From assembly GCF_900182695.1 (NCBI RefSeq), contig NZ_FXTK01000008.1, positions 81,026 to 145,025 on the forward strand: a stretch of 64,000 bases of DNA, in the 5' to 3' direction. The position numbers were made by a program, and so were the translations under genes. How positions within the stretch are numbered: the stretch's first letter is position 1; each line of letters opens with the position of its first letter. Under the pieces are notes generated by a model, which made no database searches, was not told where the DNA came from, and worked only from the letters and a program-made list of their open reading frames with translations. Positions 46,930 to 55,831 of this stretch are shown piece after piece. The DNA comes from Paracoccus laeviglucosivorans. Its GTDB lineage: Bacteria > Pseudomonadota > Alphaproteobacteria > Rhodobacterales > Rhodobacteraceae.

Positions 46930-47668
46930 TCTGAAGCGCCGCCTTGGGCTGGCGCTGGGGGCGCTGATCGCGTCCACGCTGCCCGCGGTGGCCGATATCT
47001 GCGAAAAGCGCGATTTCGACGGTCAGGGCTATGTGGTCTGCACGCTTTCGGCGGAGCAGCAGCCGGGGCTGAAGCTTTGGCTGAACGGTCCCGATGGGCG
47101 CGTCCTTGGGGATTTCACCAGCGTGAGGCGTCAACTGCCTAAGGGTCAGACCCTTGGTTTCGCGATGAATGCGGGCATGTATCACGCCGATTACAGCCCG
47201 GTGGGCCTGTATGTCAGCGATGGGGAAAAGGCGCATGATCTGGTCACCGCAGGCGGTGGCGGGAATTTCGGAATGCTGCCCAACGGCGTCTTTTGCGCGG
47301 GCGGCAACCGCCCCTATCAGGTGATCGAAAGCCGCGCCTTCAAGGCCGCTGATCCGCAATGCCGCATCGCCACGCAATCGGGGCCGATGCTGGTGATCGA
47401 CGGCGACCTGCACCCGCGTTTCCTTGTGGACAGCGACAGCCGCTATATCCGCAACGGTGTCGGCGTGTCGCCGGACGGGCAGACGGCATGGTTCGCGATT
47501 TCCGACCGCGCCGTGACGTTTCACGAATTCGGGCGGCTGTTCCGCGACGGGCTTGGCGCACGGGATGCGCTTTATTTTGACGGCTCGATCAGCAGGCTTT
47601 ATGCGCCTGCGCTGAACCGCTCGGATTTCGGGCGGCGGCTTGGGCCGATCATCGGATATACGGAATAA
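46919..47668 (+). CDS. Exported phosphodiester-glycosidase (NAGPA/DUF2233) domain protein
   Basis: Predicted periplasmic or secreted hydrolase of the family that includes N-acetylglucosamine-1-phosphodiester alpha-N-acetylglucosaminidase. The 249-residue precursor has a signal peptide ([21 protein letters not shown]) and family blocks [42 protein letters not shown] and [13 protein letters not shown], the last holding the conserved aspartate. The ATG at 46919 overlaps rbfA by 11 bases. The natural substrate is not known; location between rbfA and truB is probably just operon packing. Confidence 0.87.
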   Translation: MKLDLKRRLGLALGALIASTLPAVADICEKRDFDGQGYVVCTLSAEQQPGLKLWLNGPDGRVLGDFTSVRRQLPKGQTLGFAMNAGMYHADYSPVGLYVSDGEKAHDLVTAGGGGNFGMLPNGVFCAGGNRPYQVIESRAFKAADPQCRIATQSGPMLVIDGDLHPRFLVDSDSRYIRNGVGVSPDGQTAWFAISDRAVTFHEFGRLFRDGLGARDALYFDGSISRLYAPALNRSDFGRRLGPIIGYTE

Positions 47669-47672
47669 GACT

Positions 47673-48569
47673 ATGGCACGGAAAAAAGGGCGCGAGATCC
47701 ACGGTTGGCTGATCGTGGACAAGCCCGCCGGCATTGGATCAACCGATGTGGTGGGAAAAGTCCGCTGGGCGCTGGACGCGAAAAAGGCGGGCCATGCGGG
47801 CACACTGGACCCGGACGCGACAGGCGTGCTGGCGATTGCTTTGGGCGAGGCCACGAAAACCGTGCCCCTGCTGACCGAGGCGCTGAAGGCCTATGATTTC
47901 CGGGTGAACTGGGGGGCCGAAACCTCGACCGATGATGCGTCGGGGCAGGTCACCAAATCCGCAGATAGCCGCCCCGATGCGGACAGCATCCGCGCCGCCC
48001 TGCCGGGGTTCACGGGCGAAATCATGCAGGTTCCGCCGAATGTGTCCGCCGTCAAGGTGGATGGCGAACGCGCCTATGATCTGGCGCGCGAAGGCGAGGT
48101 GGTCGAGCTGGCGGCGCGCCCGCTATGGGTTGAATCGCTGGAACTGCTGGGCACGACCGCCGACACGGCCGATCTGCGCATGGTCTGCGGCAAGGGCGGC
48201 TATGTCCGCGCCATCGCCCGCGATCTGGGGCGTGAGCTGGGCTGCCTTGGCCATGTCGCACATCTGCGCCGCATTTGGTCCGGTCCGTTCGAAGCGTCTG
48301 ACGGCATCGCCTTTGACCGCATCGACCGCGCCAATCAGGCCGAGATCGAGGCCGCGCTGCTGCCCCTGCAATCCGCGCTGATCGACCTGCCGCAGATGCA
48401 GGCGACCGAGATGGGTGCCGTCCGCATCCTGAACGGCAATCCGGGCCAGGTTCTGGGCCATGCCGAATTCGGCGAGGAAGTCTGGGTCAGCCGCGAAGGC
48501 CGCCCGCTATGCATCGGCCGCTATATGGGCGGAGAGGTTCAGCCCAGCCGGGTGTTCAATCTGGGCTGA
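47673..48569 (+). CDS. truB: tRNA pseudouridine-55 synthase
   Basis: Makes pseudouridine 55 in the T-loop of tRNA. The 298-residue enzyme has [14 protein letters not shown], the catalytic aspartate in [10 protein letters not shown] (Asp46), [18 protein letters not shown] and the RNA-binding [14 protein letters not shown]. The ATG at 47673 starts four bases after the preceding stop; the open frame from 47640 lies inside that gene. Its 3' end overlaps the convergent methyltransferase gene by 14 bases. Confidence 0.97.
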   Translation: MARKKGREIHGWLIVDKPAGIGSTDVVGKVRWALDAKKAGHAGTLDPDATGVLAIALGEATKTVPLLTEALKAYDFRVNWGAETSTDDASGQVTKSADSRPDADSIRAALPGFTGEIMQVPPNVSAVKVDGERAYDLAREGEVVELAARPLWVESLELLGTTADTADLRMVCGKGGYVRAIARDLGRELGCLGHVAHLRRIWSGPFEASDGIAFDRIDRANQAEIEAALLPLQSALIDLPQMQATEMGAVRILNGNPGQVLGHAEFGEEVWVSREGRPLCIGRYMGGEVQPSRVFNLG

Positions 48570-49272
48570 CAGCCGCCGCCGATCTGGTCGCAAAGACGCC
48601 GCGGATCAGGAATGCCTGAAAAAACGGAACCGGCAGGGCAAATCCGGCCGCTTTCAGCAAGTCATCCGTCTGCGCGGGTGACAGCACCCCCAGCACATGG
48701 CGCAGGGTGTCGGGCAGCTTTTGCAACGCCTCGGGGGTGGCACCCATGCGGGACTGGACCTGTTCCCAGTTCTGCAGCATCGCCGGAAATTCGGGCGCGT
48801 CCAGATCGACGCAGATTTCGGCGCTGACGAAGGAACCGCCGGGTTTCAGCCGGTCGTGAATGTCGCGGTAAAAGCCGGGGCGATGCTCGTGGCCGATGAA
48901 ATGCGCGACCAGCATGGCAAGCGCCGCATCAAAGTTCGCCCCCTTCGGCGCGTCATGGGCAAAGCCGTGAATCAGTTCGCACCGTTCCAGCAGGCCCGCC
49001 CGATCCAGCCGTCCGCGACAGACCTCAAGCATCTCGGCCGAGGGGTCCACGCCCGTGAAACGCCATTCGGGGAAGGCACGGGCCAGCGACAGGATTTCGG
49101 CCCCCGTGCCCACGCCGACGCAAAGAATGCGGGCGCGGGCGGGAAGTCCCGCCAGCACCATCTGCACCAGAAAGTGCAGATTGTCCGAGATGGGGGCAAG
49201 GCCGCTGTTCTTCTGATCATAGCTTTCGGCCATGTCGCGATTGAAGGCGGGGTGCGGCGCGGGATCGGTCAT
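48556..49272 (-). CDS. Class I SAM-dependent methyltransferase
   Basis: Rossmann-fold methyltransferase of 238 residues with unknown substrate. Motif I reads [16 protein letters not shown] (about residue 50), an acidic residue ends the next strand ([11 protein letters not shown]), and motif IV/V is [12 protein letters not shown] followed by [11 protein letters not shown]. It is six bases downstream of the MBL-fold gene on the same strand, so the two are probably co-transcribed. Confidence 0.88.
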   Translation of the reverse strand: MTDPAPHPAFNRDMAESYDQKNSGLAPISDNLHFLVQMVLAGLPARARILCVGVGTGAEILSLARAFPEWRFTGVDPSAEMLEVCRGRLDRAGLLERCELIHGFAHDAPKGANFDAALAMLVAHFIGHEHRPGFYRDIHDRLKPGGSFVSAEICVDLDAPEFPAMLQNWEQVQSRMGATPEALQKLPDTLRHVLGVLSPAQTDDLLKAAGFALPVPFFQAFLIRGVFATRSAAAVSPD

Positions 49273-49278
49273 CGCACC

Positions 49279-50199
49279 TTACGCGAACTGATAGGTCGCA
49301 GGGACGAAGCGGAACGAGCCTTGGCCATTCGGTGCGATAAAGCCCACCGCCGGAAAAGGCATGTGATAGCCGATGAAGGGGATCTTTTCCTCGGCCAGAC
49401 GGCCCAGCACCTTGGCCCGCGTCGCCGCACCCATATCCTTGTCCACGTCGAAACGCACATGCCAATCCGGGCGCTGGACCGAGAACACATAGTGGTTGAA
49501 GCTGTCGCCCGAGATCAGCAGCCGCTGCCCCTCGCTTTCGATCAGATAGGTGGTGTGACCAGGGGTATGGCCGTAAGCCGCCTCGGCCTTGATGCCGGGG
49601 ACGATTTCCTCGCCATCGGCGATCTGGCGGGCCTTGCCGATCAGCGGCGCGACATGGGTCTTATAGGCGTCATTGGCATTCGCCGCCCAATAGTCGTTTT
49701 CCGCTTTGGGCACGATCAACTGGGCATTGGCAAAGCTGGGCGTATCGCCCTGCATCAGCCCGCTGACGTGATCACCATGCATATGGGTCAGCACGATGTG
49801 GGTGACATCTTCGGGCTTGATCCCGGCCAGCGCCATGGATGCAGCGTTCATTTCGGGAAACATCCCGGTGTCGAACAGGATCAGCGCGTCGGGCGTGCGC
49901 ACCAGGGTCGGCGTGAACGACCCGCCCGAACGATCCGAGGGGATGAAATTCTCGGCCGCAAGCGCCTGAAACTCGGCCGCGTCGGCACCAACGCCGAAGG
50001 TCGCGATGGGATCATCGCTCATGTTCGCGCCGCCAAGGATCGTCGTCACCTCGAACGCGCCCAGCTTGATCGTATTGGCACGGCCCATCGGTTTCTCCTG
50101 TTCCGGGGCAGATTGCGCGGCAACGGGCAGCGCGGTCAGGACCGGCAGGGCGGCCCCCAGAAGCATCGCCGCACGGCGGCTAAGGTCGGTCGTCATCAT
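49279..50199 (-). CDS. Exported MBL-fold metallo-hydrolase
   Basis: Metallo-beta-lactamase-fold hydrolase of 306 residues; the substrate is unknown. The metal-binding set is visible as LTHMHGDHVSG (His139, His141, Asp143, His144), a later histidine in YGHTPGHTTY and ISGDSFNHY. An N-terminal twin-arginine-like leader (DLSRRAAMLLGAALPVLTAL) ending near VAAQ suggests periplasmic export. Two adjacent ATGs (50199 and 50196) could start it. Quorum-quenching lactonase or arylsulfatase-like roles are possible, but nothing here decides. It is the likely first gene before the methyltransferase. Confidence 0.87.
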   Translation of the reverse strand: MMTTDLSRRAAMLLGAALPVLTALPVAAQSAPEQEKPMGRANTIKLGAFEVTTILGGANMSDDPIATFGVGADAAEFQALAAENFIPSDRSGGSFTPTLVRTPDALILFDTGMFPEMNAASMALAGIKPEDVTHIVLTHMHGDHVSGLMQGDTPSFANAQLIVPKAENDYWAANANDAYKTHVAPLIGKARQIADGEEIVPGIKAEAAYGHTPGHTTYLIESEGQRLLISGDSFNHYVFSVQRPDWHVRFDVDKDMGAATRAKVLGRLAEEKIPFIGYHMPFPAVGFIAPNGQGSFRFVPATYQFA

Positions 50200-50271
50200 C
50201 CGGCATCCCTTTCCTGTTTTCCATAGCTTACGCAGGAAACGCCGGATCGGGGATGAAACATTCGTGACGGA

Positions 50272-50919
50272 TCAGAACGGCACGGGCGCAGAATAGCTTT
50301 GCATGACGCCGGTATCGGGATGCTTGAAGCGCAGCGTTTCGGCATGCAGCATCAGGCGCGGAAAATCCGCCGCAGCCCCGCTCGCATATAGCGGATCGCC
50401 AAGGATCGGGTGGCCCAGCGATGCCATGTGGACGCGCAACTGATGGCTGCGCCCCGTGACCGGCGACAGGCGCACGCGGGTTTCCGCATCGGTCTGGCGG
50501 ATCACGCGCCAATCGGTCTGCGCCGGCTTTCCCGTGTCGTGATCCACCTTCTGACGCGGGCGGTTCGGCCAATCGACGATCAGCGGCAGATCGACCGTGC
50601 CCGATTTCGGCTGCAAGCGCCCCCAAAGCCGCGCGACATAGGTTTTCTTGGTGCGCCGTTCCTCAAACTGCTTGGACAGGGTGCGTTGTGCGTGCGGCGT
50701 CAGGCCGAAGACCATGACGCCCGAGGTGTCCATGTCCAGACGATGCACCAGCAGAACAGTGGGGAAGGCGCCGCGCAGCCGGTTGATCAGGCAATCGGCG
50801 CGGTCGTCGCCGCGCCCCGGCACCGATAGCAGCCCGGCGGGTTTCGCGACCACCAGCACCTCATGATCGGCATGGATGATCTGGGGCTGTTCCGCCGTGG
50901 GTTCGTAGACGAAGCTCAT
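50272..50919 (-). CDS. rluA: RluA-family pseudouridine synthase
   Basis: Pseudouridylates rRNA and/or tRNA (E. coli RluA acts on 23S U746 and tRNA U32). The 215-residue length matches RluA, and the catalytic motif is VHRLDMDTSG with Asp62. KPAGLLSVPGRG precedes it and RSHQLRVHMASLGHPILGD closes the fold. There is no S4 domain. The ATG overlaps the stop of the LysE gene (ATGA), so it is the last gene of the sqdB run. The exact target is from family knowledge. Confidence 0.88.
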   Translation of the reverse strand: MSFVYEPTAEQPQIIHADHEVLVVAKPAGLLSVPGRGDDRADCLINRLRGAFPTVLLVHRLDMDTSGVMVFGLTPHAQRTLSKQFEERRTKKTYVARLWGRLQPKSGTVDLPLIVDWPNRPRQKVDHDTGKPAQTDWRVIRQTDAETRVRLSPVTGRSHQLRVHMASLGHPILGDPLYASGAAADFPRLMLHAETLRFKHPDTGVMQSYSAPVPF

Positions 50920-51548
50920 TTCCAGACAAGGCGCAGGGCAAGGCCCGCGAACATCACGGCGGCGATGCGGTTGACGATGCCCAGCCGCTTGCCGATCACC
51001 TGCCCGGCATAGCCCGCGACGATGCCGTAACCCATCGTCACCACCGTCCCCGAGGCCACGAACATCAGCCCCAGCGCCAGGATCTGCTGCCAGACGGGGC
51101 CGTATTCCGGGCGGGTGAATTGCGGAAGGAAGGCCAGCAGGAACAGCACAGGCTTGGGGTTCAGCAGGTTCGACAGTGCGCCGCGGCGGATGATGTTCCA
51201 TGGGCTGCGGGCGGCGCGGGCGCGGGCGCGGGCGTCGATCTGACCCGCATTCCAGCTTTTCCACGCCAGAAACAGCAGATAGGCCGCGCCCGCATATTTG
51301 ATCGCCAGCAGCGCGCCGGGATGCGCCGCGACCAGCGCGCCAAGGCCCACCGTCGCCAGGATCACATGCACAAGGCTGCCCATGCCCACGCCGAAACCGG
51401 CCAGCGCGCCAAGGCGGGGACCGTTCTGGATGCCGCAGGCGCTGGCAAAGAACACGTCCTGTCCAGGAGCGAAGTTCAGCACCAAAGCGCCCGCCATGAA
51501 GGCCAGCAATTGCTGAATTGGAAAATTGGCCAGCGTGTCCCAGATCAT
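50916..51548 (-). CDS. LysE/RhtB-family amino-acid exporter
   Basis: Inner-membrane exporter of 210 residues with about five to six hydrophobic segments. Family marks are FAPGQDVFFASACGIQNGPRLGALAGFGVGMG in its usual order, split by a membrane helix, and GALSNLLNPKPVLFLLAFLP. Exported substrate unknown (amino acids such as homoserine, threonine or cysteine derivatives in relatives). The start at 51548 is one base after the preceding GFA gene's stop; the stop overlaps rluA. An upstream extension to 51836 is antisense noise. Confidence 0.88.
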   Translation of the reverse strand: MIWDTLANFPIQQLLAFMAGALVLNFAPGQDVFFASACGIQNGPRLGALAGFGVGMGSLVHVILATVGLGALVAAHPGALLAIKYAGAAYLLFLAWKSWNAGQIDARARARAARSPWNIIRRGALSNLLNPKPVLFLLAFLPQFTRPEYGPVWQQILALGLMFVASGTVVTMGYGIVAGYAGQVIGKRLGIVNRIAAVMFAGLALRLVWK

Positions 51549-51549
51549 C

Positions 51550-51906
51550 CTAAAGCCTGTAATAGTCGCCCTTGTCCCCGCCAAAGGACGGCGCGCCAAG
51601 GGTCCATCCCGTCGGCATATCGAACGCGCCCGCCGAAACGTCAACCTTGGCCGAGCCATTCTGCCGCCAGAACAGCGTCGCACCGCATGTCCCGCAAAAG
51701 CCGCGCCGGGCCTTTGGCGTGTGGTCATACCAGCGCAAATCCGCGTCACCCGAAAAATCCAGCGCATCCCAAGGCAGGGTGACATAGGCCCAGACATGGC
51801 CCGACCAGCGGCGGCACTGGCTGCAATGGCATTCATGCGCCTTGCGGGTCCGGGACCGCGCGGTGAACGCCACGCTGCCGCACAGACAGCGACCGTGGCG
51901 GATCAT
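51550..51906 (-). CDS. GFA-family zinc protein (copy 2)
   Basis: Small zinc-binding protein of 118 residues in the GFA/CENP-V family named after glutathione-dependent formaldehyde-activating enzyme; most members have no proven activity. The cysteines are in GRCLCGSVAF, CHCSQCRRWSGH and GFCGTCGATLFW. It is closely similar to the preceding GFA gene (shared QCRRWSGHVWA, ARRGFC), so the two are tandem paralogues. The ATG overlaps the stop of copy 1 (ATGA). Confidence 0.87.
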   Translation of the reverse strand: MIRHGRCLCGSVAFTARSRTRKAHECHCSQCRRWSGHVWAYVTLPWDALDFSGDADLRWYDHTPKARRGFCGTCGATLFWRQNGSAKVDVSAGAFDMPTGWTLGAPSFGGDKGDYYRL

Positions 51907-52298
51907 TCCTGCGGGTCTTGGGGCAGGCCGTCGGTGATGTCGTAGTAATCCCCCTTGTCCGCGACAAAGATATGGCCTTCCAGATGCAGGCCAGTCGGCG
52001 CGTCGATCGCCCCCGCCGCCACATCGATTACGTCCGAGCCGTCGCGCTGCCAGAACAGCGAACTGCCGCAGGTCGCACAGAACCCCCGCCGCGCAAAGTC
52101 CGAGGCGCGATACCATTTCGGCTGTCCCTTGATGTCCAGCGAACGCGGCAGGATCGCCGCCCAGACATGGCCGGACCAGCGCCTGCATTGGCCGCAATGA
52201 CAGGCCTTCAGCCCGTTCTGATCGTCATAGGTGCCGCGAAAGCTGATCTCGCCACACAGGCAATGGCCGTGGAACTCAGTGACGTCCGAATGTGTCAT
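51903..52298 (-). CDS. GFA-family zinc protein (copy 1)
   Basis: Zinc-binding GFA/CENP-V-type protein of 131 residues. Cysteine clusters: GHCLCGEISF, CHCGQCRRWSGH, GFCATCGSSLFW. The C-terminal EGHIFVADKGDYYDI mirrors the end of copy 2. The ATG at 52298 lies inside the end of the upstream msrC gene (23-base overlap), so translation is coupled. A glutathione-linked role is only a family name; the link with msrC and sulfolipid genes is inference from the operon. Confidence 0.87.
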   Translation of the reverse strand: MTHSDVTEFHGHCLCGEISFRGTYDDQNGLKACHCGQCRRWSGHVWAAILPRSLDIKGQPKWYRASDFARRGFCATCGSSLFWQRDGSDVIDVAAGAIDAPTGLHLEGHIFVADKGDYYDITDGLPQDPQE

Positions 52299-52815
52299 CC
52301 AGGATCTCCTGCAGTTTGTCTGCATCTTCCTGGGTGAAAGCGTCGGGCTGGTTGCTGTCGATGTCAAGAACGCCCAGCAAAACCTCGCCGGGGCCAAAGA
52401 CCGGGATCACCAATTCCGAACGGGTCGAGCTGGCGCAGGCGATATGGCCGGGGAATGCGTCCACATCGGGCACAAGCTGGGTCTGCCGCGTCCGCGCCGC
52501 AGCACCGCAGACACCACGCGCAAACGGGATCACAAGACAGCCATGCCCACCCTGATAGGGGCCGATCTTCAGCACCTCGGGTTCGGTCACGCGATAAAAT
52601 CCCGTCCAGTCAAAGCGGTCGTCGGCATGATGCAATTCGCAGACCAGCGTGGCCATCAGCGCCACCACATCCGTTTCGCCATGGGTCAGGCTGCGGATGG
52701 TCTGGGCCAGAGACGGGTAATCGACATGAAGCGTGGCAGGGGCGATGACCAGTTCCGCCAGCTCCTCGGCACCCCAAAGGGATTTGCGGGACAGGTCTTC
52801 CAGCTTCTGGTTCAT
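52276..52815 (-). CDS. msrC: Free methionine-(R)-sulfoxide reductase (GAF domain)
   Basis: Reduces free methionine R-sulfoxide using a GAF-fold active site. The 179-residue protein has all three active-site cysteines in the expected spacing: GCLVIPFARGVCG (Cys93, Cys103) and HIAC (Cys127). DWTGFYRV, a GPYQG turn and LGVLDIDS match E. coli MsrC (YebR). The N terminus is about 15-20 residues longer than usual. The ATG at 52815 overlaps the stop of sqdC (ATGA). This is a thiol-redox repair gene inside the sulfolipid operon. Confidence 0.92.
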   Translation of the reverse strand: MNQKLEDLSRKSLWGAEELAELVIAPATLHVDYPSLAQTIRSLTHGETDVVALMATLVCELHHADDRFDWTGFYRVTEPEVLKIGPYQGGHGCLVIPFARGVCGAAARTRQTQLVPDVDAFPGHIACASSTRSELVIPVFGPGEVLLGVLDIDSNQPDAFTQEDADKLQEILDDTFGRH

Positions 52816-53639
52816 GATGCGTCCTTGGCATTCTGAATGATGGCGGGCAGGTCGGCATGAAGACGCGAAAGCCCATCGGGCCGCCAGCCAAGCGCCTCCA
52901 GCCTTGCACAGACGGGCACCCGCAGCAATCCGGCATCCGAGCGCATGGGCGGCTGTGACGCGCTGCCGGTCAGCGCCGCGACGCCAGACAGCAGGTCGTG
53001 GTGATCCAGTATCACGTCGCTGATATTGTAAGCGCCGCCCATGTCCGGGTCGTTCAGCACCAGCATCGCGGCATCCCCCAGATCGGCGCCATGCACCTCG
53101 GTGGCGACGCGCGGCGGGACCGGGCGGCCCGCCAGAAAGTCGCGGATCAGCCCGGCCCATTTCTGCGGCTGGCCGGGGCCGAAAACGCCAGTGGGGCGCA
53201 GGCTGGCGGTGCGGAAACCGGGCGCCTCCATCGCGGCCAGCGCCGCTTCGGCATCGGCCTTGACCTGCCCGTAAAGGCTGGTGGGCGCGGGGGTAAGGTC
53301 GTCGGTCAGATCGGTTCCCGCCGTATGGCCGTCATGGACTGCACGGCTGGACAGAAAGACGACGCGCCCGACACCTTGCGCCTGCGCGGCCTGAAACAGC
53401 CTGACCGAGCCGTGCAGGTTCGTGCGGATAAAGGCGTCGGGATCGTCGCCCTCGCCGCCGCGATATTTGCCCGGCACGTGATGAAATGCACAGTGGATCA
53501 GCGCGTCGCAGCCGCCAAGTTCAGGCGCATCGCCCAGACGCCAGCCTGCCAGCGGGTCGATGGCATGACCCTGCCGGATCGCCGCCTGGGCAATCCAGCG
53601 ACCGACAAGGCCCGAGGCTCCGGTCAGGGCGATCTTCAT
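52812..53639 (-). CDS. sqdC: NAD-dependent epimerase/reductase family protein, probable SqdC
   Basis: Short-chain/extended NDP-sugar-epimerase-type protein of 275 residues with a Rossmann start (IALTGASGLVGRWIA), VVFLSSRAV and SLYGQVKADAEA supplying the YxxxK-like active site. In Rhodobacter sphaeroides the third gene of sqdBDC encodes a reductase-like protein; loss is reported to give sulfoquinovosyl-dihydroxyacetone. Here the gene is third after sqdB and a glycogenin-like gene, with ATGA overlaps on both sides, so the SqdC name rests on gene order and fold. The exact reaction is unknown. Confidence 0.75.
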   Translation of the reverse strand: MKIALTGASGLVGRWIAQAAIRQGHAIDPLAGWRLGDAPELGGCDALIHCAFHHVPGKYRGGEGDDPDAFIRTNLHGSVRLFQAAQAQGVGRVVFLSSRAVHDGHTAGTDLTDDLTPAPTSLYGQVKADAEAALAAMEAPGFRTASLRPTGVFGPGQPQKWAGLIRDFLAGRPVPPRVATEVHGADLGDAAMLVLNDPDMGGAYNISDVILDHHDLLSGVAALTGSASQPPMRSDAGLLRVPVCARLEALGWRPDGLSRLHADLPAIIQNAKDAS

Positions 53640-54466
53640 GCCGGGTTCGCCAATTCGCGCAGATCGGGCACGGGGCCGTCGCCCGCATGGGCGCGCCACA
53701 AATCGATCAGCGGGCGCAGCTTGTCGGCCTTGGCGTGATCCTGCCATGGCTTTTCATACTGGAAATGCAGGATGCGGATGTCGGTCCAGCGCCACAGTTC
53801 CGGCATGTTGAACCAGACATATTGCAGCATGTTGTCGAAGACCGGCAGGCCGTGCCAGTTCGGGAAATAGCTTTCCAGAAAGGTCTGATCCGTCCGCCGC
53901 CAGAACGCGCCGGGCTGATCCAGCCGCAGCAGCATGTCGTCAAACGTCGCCGCAGACGGTCGCGCAGTGAACACCCCCGAATTCAGGCGGTGAAAATCGG
54001 CCATGCTTTCATAGACGTTCGGAGCCGCCGAAAATTCGGGATAGTCAAACAACCGGTCGATATTTTGCAGGACGATCGCATCGGCATCGATGAACACCAC
54101 GCGATCGTAATCCAGCTGCCACAGCCGCAGCTTGGCGAAATTGTCCAAAGGCGTGTGGAAGGGCGGCTTTTCCCCTTTTGTAAACGGGGCATTGCCATGG
54201 ATGCGGTCACGGGCGTGCAGGGCATTGAACTGGTCCGAGGTCGGCAGCAGGTCCACCTGCACCATCCGCACGTCCAGCGCCTGCATCGCCGCCACCTCGG
54301 CCGGGGGCAGATCGGTGTAAAGCATGACCAGATCTGCCGCGGTCCCGGTGCGTTTCAGCGAACGAAACAGCGCCCCGGCCCCGGTGACGTAATCGGGATT
54401 GGTGGCCAATGTGACAAAGGCGCGGTCCGACCGCGCCTTTGATTTCGGGTGGATGCCGTTGCTCAC
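53636..54466 (-). CDS. sqdD: GT8/glycogenin-like glycosyltransferase, probable SqdD
   Basis: GT-A fold transferase of 276 residues. It begins FVTLATNPDYVTGAGALFRS, has the DxD motif in DYDRVVFIDADAIVLQN and a later FNSG-type turn (HRLNSGVFTARP), the GT8/glycogenin pattern. Rhodobacter sphaeroides SqdD is such a protein and is the presumed sulfoquinovosyl transferase to diacylglycerol. The start is a GTG overlapping the sqdB stop (GTGA), so coupling to sqdB is tight. The SqdD name depends on the operon. Confidence 0.83.
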   Translation of the reverse strand: MSNGIHPKSKARSDRAFVTLATNPDYVTGAGALFRSLKRTGTAADLVMLYTDLPPAEVAAMQALDVRMVQVDLLPTSDQFNALHARDRIHGNAPFTKGEKPPFHTPLDNFAKLRLWQLDYDRVVFIDADAIVLQNIDRLFDYPEFSAAPNVYESMADFHRLNSGVFTARPSAATFDDMLLRLDQPGAFWRRTDQTFLESYFPNWHGLPVFDNMLQYVWFNMPELWRWTDIRILHFQYEKPWQDHAKADKLRPLIDLWRAHAGDGPVPDLRELANPA

Positions 54467-55680
54467 GATACGGAACGCAGCCTTTTGCCTTCGGGGTCAT
54501 GTTCGACGCGCTTGGCGATGTCCTTGGTCCATGCCGAAACGGCCGGAACGCGCGAACGGTCGATGCGATGGGCGTATTTTTTCGCCACGTCGACGACTTC
54601 GGACAACAGCCCCTCGGCCAGCGTGATCGGCTTCAGACCCAGCGCGATGAACTGGTCGTTCTTGACGATCAGGTCATTCTCATCGGCCTCTTTGCGGGGG
54701 TTCGGCAGATAGGCGACCTCGGCCCCGGTCAGCTTGGCGATCATCTCGGCCAGGTCGCGGACGCGGTGGGTTTCGGTCATCTGGTTGAAGATGCGCACGC
54801 GGTCGCCCGCTTCGGGTGCGTCCTGCAGCGCCAGCTCGATGCAGCGCACCGAATCCTGCACGTGGATAAAGGCCCGCGTCTGCCCGCCCGTGCCATGGAC
54901 CGTCAGCGGATAGCCGATGGCCGCCTGAATCAGGAAGCGGTTCAGCACCGTGCCGTAATCGCCGTCATAGTCGAAGCGGTTGATCAACTGTTCGTGCCGA
55001 CGGGTCTGGTCAGTATGCGTGCCCCACACGATGCCCTGATGCAGGTCGGTGATGCGAAGCCCGTCATTCTGGGCATAGAACTGGAACAGGATCTGATCCA
55101 GCGATTTGGTCATATGATAGACCGAGCCGGGGCGCGTCGGATACAGGATCTGCTGCGCTTTTTTCCCGGTGGGCGTGTCGATTTCCACGTCCAGATAGCC
55201 TTCGGGGATCGGCGCACCGACGCTGGAATAGCCATAGACGCCCATGGTCCCCAGATGGATCAGATGCGCGTCGATGCCGGTTTCAACCAGCGCTGCCAGC
55301 AGGTTATGCGTGGCGTTGGTGTTGTTGTTGACGGTATAGACCTTGTGGCGGTCGGTTTTCATCGAATAGGGCGCGGCGCGCTGTTCGGCGAAATGGATCA
55401 CCGCCTCGGGGCGCTCATCGGCCAGCCACGATTTCAGGCGTTCGTATTCCGTCGCAAGGTTCAGCAGGTGGAAATGGATCTTGCGACCGGTTTCCTGATG
55501 CCAGATGCGGCAGCGTTCCTGAATGCTGTCCATCGGCGTCAAAGATTGCACGCCCAGTTCGGTATCAATCCAGCGCCGCGACAGGTTGTCCACGATATGG
55601 ACCTCGTGGCCCAGATTGGACAGATGCAGGGCGGTGGGCCAGCCAACGAAACCGTCGCCACCAAGAACTGCAATACGCAT
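54463..55680 (-). CDS. sqdB: UDP-sulfoquinovose synthase
   Basis: Makes UDP-sulfoquinovose from UDP-glucose and sulfite, the head group for the sulfolipid SQDG. The 405-residue enzyme shows MRIAVLGGDGFVGWPT, the family signature FAEQRAAPYSMK, VYTVNNNTNATHN, the catalytic Thr145 (HLGTMGVYG) and Tyr188/Lys192 (SVYHMTKS), as in plant SQD1. Two adjacent ATGs occur; the second (55680) has the better AGGAG spacing. It heads an eight-gene minus-strand run reaching rluA and faces an Rrf2 regulator. A perfect TATAAT lies 50 bases upstream. Confidence 0.96.
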   Translation of the reverse strand: MRIAVLGGDGFVGWPTALHLSNLGHEVHIVDNLSRRWIDTELGVQSLTPMDSIQERCRIWHQETGRKIHFHLLNLATEYERLKSWLADERPEAVIHFAEQRAAPYSMKTDRHKVYTVNNNTNATHNLLAALVETGIDAHLIHLGTMGVYGYSSVGAPIPEGYLDVEIDTPTGKKAQQILYPTRPGSVYHMTKSLDQILFQFYAQNDGLRITDLHQGIVWGTHTDQTRRHEQLINRFDYDGDYGTVLNRFLIQAAIGYPLTVHGTGGQTRAFIHVQDSVRCIELALQDAPEAGDRVRIFNQMTETHRVRDLAEMIAKLTGAEVAYLPNPRKEADENDLIVKNDQFIALGLKPITLAEGLLSEVVDVAKKYAHRIDRSRVPAVSAWTKDIAKRVEHDPEGKRLRSVS

Positions 55681-55730
55681 CATCTTCTCCTTCTGCTGCG
55701 CGGGCAGGAATGCGGGCGCAATGTGTCAGA

Positions 55731-55736
55731 ATTATA
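55731..55736 (-). promoter_or_regulatory. -10 box of the sqdB promoter
   Basis: The minus strand reads TATAAT, a perfect -10, about 50 bases upstream of sqdB. No good -35 exists at 16-18 bases; instead an inverted repeat covers that place, which suggests activator dependence or repression there. Confidence 0.5.
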
Positions 55737-55753
55737 ACGCTTTGACGATACTC

Positions 55754-55771
55754 CTGTGTTCCATGCCACAG
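55754..55771. promoter_or_regulatory. Inverted repeat between sqdB and the Rrf2 gene
   Basis: CTGTG and CACAG form a 5-base inverted repeat around 8 bases (55754-55771). It covers the expected -35 region of the sqdB promoter and is 61-78 bases ahead of the Rrf2 ATG. Spacing and size suit an Rrf2-family operator. Function is inferred. Confidence 0.4.
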
Positions 55772-55831
55772 TGCGCGCATATTTCCGCCCAGATCATTGC
55801 AAGCGGCGTCCGCGAAGATTATTGATTTTCC

